From NCBI GenBank assembly GCA_003646305.1, contig QNFJ01000010.1:1-24422 (forward strand): a DNA stretch of 24,422 nt, written 5' to 3'. A program made the position numbers and the translations under genes. Source of the DNA: Gammaproteobacteria bacterium. Its GTDB lineage: Bacteria; Pseudomonadota; Gammaproteobacteria; Methylococcales; UBA2780. Positions within the stretch are counted from its first letter, which is position 1, and each line of letters starts with the position of its first letter. Below the pieces are notes generated by a model. That model had not been told where the DNA came from, made no database searches, and saw nothing but the letters and a program-made list of their open reading frames with translations. Shown here piece after piece: positions 22,674-24,422 of the stretch.

Positions 22674-22701
22674 TTGCCGGATGTTGGGGTTATGATATGG
22701 T
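22674..22701 (+). promoter_or_regulatory. Candidate promoter of the DUF2066 gene
   Basis: TTGCCG (22674-22679), 16-base spacer, TGA then TATGGT (22696-22701), an extended -10 with 4 of 6 matches in each hexamer. It lies next to the divergent purM promoter in a 103-base gap. Confidence 0.4.
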
Positions 22702-22730
22702 TACAAATTGTCTGGTTTAAGGAGAGTGGT

Positions 22731-23780
22731 GTGCGGTTTTTGTATCTGGTCTTTTTGGCTGTGTGGGCAGTCAGTTCAGCAGCTGTGGAAGTTAAAGATT
22801 TGTATGTTTCGGAAGTTGAGGTTGCGAGCCAGAGTCCAGAAGATCGGAATGGTGCGATTCGCTTAGCTCTGGCTGATATTTTGGTGAAAGTTACAGGTCG
22901 CAGAGATATAAGAAGTGAGGCAGCCATTCAGGAGCTCATAAAAAGTGGCCCGCGCTATGTCCGGCAATACAGTTACCGTGAGGATGGTGTGGCTAGTGGG
23001 GAGTCACCTCAGCGGAAGTTGCTTGTGCGATTTGATTCATTTGCACTAAATGAGGCGCTAAACGCTGCCGGCATTGAGGTCTGGTCTGAGGAGCGGCCCT
23101 CTATTTTGGCTTGGGTTGCTGTTGACGGAGGCGCTAAACGCTATCTACTTGAGTCAGAAAACCATCCTAGATTAACGGCCTTTTTTCAAAAGGCGGCTGA
23201 AAAACGAGGGTTACCGCTATTGTTGCCATTGATGGATTTAGTCGATCAGAGTGCCATTTCTTTCAATGATATTTGGGGGAATTTCGACGATAGAATCGCT
23301 CAGGCATCAACCCGTTACGGTGCAGATACAATATTGAGTGGCCGGTTACTGAAAAAAAGTGGCTCTCGCTGGCAGGTGGAATGGACGCTCTACCAGCAGG
23401 GTGATGTGGCTCATTGGCGTGACGAGGCAAAATCAGCCTCAGAGGCATTAGCACTGGGTATTGATGGCACTTTTGACCTGCTTGCCGAGCGTTACGTGAT
23501 TGGCGCGGCACAAAAGGAGATAGAGCAATATGAGTTGCGCGTGTCGGGGATAAAAGGACTCGATGATTTTGTCTGGCTTACGAATCGTATAAAAGCACTC
23601 TCCCTGATTGAGACGGTTGAGTGGCGTGAACTTAGCGGCGAAAGTGCTCAGCTCAGCCTGACGATAAAAGGGGATAAGCAGGCGCTACGCCGGGCACTGG
23701 ATTCAGTAGAGCGCCTGTTCCTGATAACCTCTGACGCGGAAGATCAGGAGGGGGAATTGTTTTATCAGATACGGCCATGA
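22731..23780 (+). CDS. DUF2066 family exported protein
   Basis: A 349-residue protein of unknown function starting with GTG at 22731. AAGGAG lies about seven bases upstream, and the start places a clean signal peptide (MRFLYLVFLAVWAVSSAA) at the N-terminus. The body begins VKDLYVSEVEVASQSPEDRN with AIRLALADILVKVTGRRD, and contains RQYSYRED, LLVRFDSFALNEAL and RPSILAWVAVDGG, which fit DUF2066. The frame is open up to 22656, but this would run into the purM promoter. DUF2066 genes usually stand divergent to purM in gammaproteobacteria, as here, and are often followed by hda. The end overlaps the next gene by ATGA. Confidence 0.87.
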   Translation: MRFLYLVFLAVWAVSSAAVEVKDLYVSEVEVASQSPEDRNGAIRLALADILVKVTGRRDIRSEAAIQELIKSGPRYVRQYSYREDGVASGESPQRKLLVRFDSFALNEALNAAGIEVWSEERPSILAWVAVDGGAKRYLLESENHPRLTAFFQKAAEKRGLPLLLPLMDLVDQSAISFNDIWGNFDDRIAQASTRYGADTILSGRLLKKSGSRWQVEWTLYQQGDVAHWRDEAKSASEALALGIDGTFDLLAERYVIGAAQKEIEQYELRVSGIKGLDDFVWLTNRIKALSLIETVEWRELSGESAQLSLTIKGDKQALRRALDSVERLFLITSDAEDQEGELFYQIRP

Positions 23781-24340
23781 AGCTGAGAGCTCGCGATATA
23801 CCTAATGCAATAAGTTTCCTGAGAATTATTCTGGTGGTGCCTGTTGCGCTGCTTCTAATAGATAGAAGGTTTGATCTGGCGCTATATCTGTTCATGGTTG
23901 CAGCAGTGTCGGATGGAATTGATGGCTATTTGGCGAAACACTTTGGCTGGACAAGCCGGCTTGGATCTCTGCTCGACCCAATAGCGGACAAACTGCTATT
24001 GGTGACCTGTTATGTGGTGAGCGGCTGGCTGGGATTAATCCCTGTCTGGCTTATTTGGGTGGTTATTTTGCGCGATATTGTAATCGTTGCCGGCGCGGCC
24101 ATTTACCATCACCTGTTTGGCCCCTTTATGGGCGAGCCAACGTTGATCAGCAAAGTTAATACGGTGGCTCAGATCGTGCTGATTGTTTTAGTCATATTTG
24201 ATCGCGGCTTTGTGCAACTTCCGGCGGGCTTGATTGATGCACTAATTTACGTTGTTTTGGCGACAACGGTCGCTAGTGGATTAGGCTATTTCTCGATCTG
24301 GTGGCGAAAGGCTTTGGTGCAGCAGAAAGTTAAGAAATAA
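23777..24340 (+). CDS. CDP-alcohol phosphatidyltransferase family membrane protein
   Basis: An integral membrane enzyme of 187 residues that transfers a phosphatidyl group from a CDP-lipid to an alcohol. The family motif D-x2-D-G-x2-A-[RK]-x8-G-x3-D-x3-D is complete: D46, D49, G50, A53, K54 (Lys instead of the usual Arg), G63, D67, D71. About six hydrophobic helices are visible. The size fits PgsA (phosphatidylglycerophosphate synthase) or CDP-AP-type cardiolipin synthase; which one cannot be decided from the sequence alone, so no symbol is given. The ATG overlaps the DUF2066 stop (ATGA), so translation is coupled. Confidence 0.88.
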   Translation: MKLRARDIPNAISFLRIILVVPVALLLIDRRFDLALYLFMVAAVSDGIDGYLAKHFGWTSRLGSLLDPIADKLLLVTCYVVSGWLGLIPVWLIWVVILRDIVIVAGAAIYHHLFGPFMGEPTLISKVNTVAQIVLIVLVIFDRGFVQLPAGLIDALIYVVLATTVASGLGYFSIWWRKALVQQKVKK

Positions 24341-24422
24341 AATAAAGATCCCCTTCTGTCTAAGCGTTTAGTCTTGCTTCGCCATAAATAAACAGGTGAT
24401 GTCCATTTTTGGTGATTGATAG
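24341..24422. other. Window end without recognisable gene
   Basis: Eighty-two bases after the last gene. No hairpin with T-run, good promoter or gene start was found; the ATG at 24399 meets a stop after six codons. The following gene is outside the window (hda is often next in this neighbourhood, but this cannot be seen). Confidence 0.4.

Noticed and set aside
22628..22927. Longer purM reading frame starting at 22927
   Set aside because: The extra 100 residues are antisense to DUF2066, have no PurM similarity, and the TTG at 22627 gives the exact family N-terminus.
1..24422. Defence system, phage, CRISPR array, tRNA or insertion sequence
   Set aside because: I looked on both strands in all intergenic stretches; gaps are short and none shows regular spaced repeats, transposase-like frames or cloverleaf pairing. 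A novel multi-gene system is not apparent; the only accessory patch is 2768-4475.

Overview
This window is an ordinary chromosomal segment of a gammaproteobacterium. The evidence is an RnfABCDGE–nth block with gammaproteobacterial proportions, a 188-residue Dcd, a 677-residue MetG of the E. coli type, and the purM–purN–DUF3108 / DUF2066 divergon. Protein similarity cannot place it at genus level. I see no tRNA, rRNA, CRISPR, intact insertion sequence or prophage.

Layout. Positions 1-2767 hold the end of purH (5' end cut by the window edge) and all of purD, both purine synthesis, read rightwards. Positions 2768-4475 form an accessory patch: a 450-base gene-free stretch, a predicted exported EEP-family phosphoesterase, and a DUF5329 protein coupled to it by an ATGA overlap. 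This patch is flanked by two in-frame copies of the last 12 codons of purD, which suggests an old insertion or duplication at the purD 3' end. A strong 13-bp bidirectional terminator at 4480-4516 separates it from rho (leftward).

From 5986 to 17206 everything reads leftwards. It comprises a 1085-residue PAS/GAF/GGDEF/EAL protein with a C-terminal zinc-binding (CZB-like) domain, nth, the complete Rnf electron-transport operon (rnfA, B, C, D, G, E) tightly coupled into nth, and metG. A good sigma70-type promoter lies in the metG–rnfA gap. From 17382 to 20138 genes read rightwards: mrp/apbC, dcd and a GAF-like/GGDEF diguanylate cyclase. From 20166 to 22627 they read leftwards: purM (TTG start), purN and a DUF3108 envelope protein. 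From 22731 to 24340 they read rightwards: a DUF2066 protein and a CDP-alcohol phosphatidyltransferase overlapping by ATGA. The last 82 bases hold no recognisable gene.

Functional themes. Four purine genes lie in two separate clusters (purH-purD and purM-purN). Rnf couples NADH/ferredoxin redox to ion transport, and its Fe-S assembly theme is shared with Mrp and with endonuclease III. Two c-di-GMP proteins (one hybrid cyclase/phosphodiesterase, one cyclase) sit between housekeeping genes. The most unusual signal is the duplicated purD tail fused to the DUF5329 protein. Next are the zinc-sensor-like domain on the hybrid c-di-GMP protein, a terminator-like hairpin in the mrp leader, and a substitution in the PurN phosphate-binding loop.
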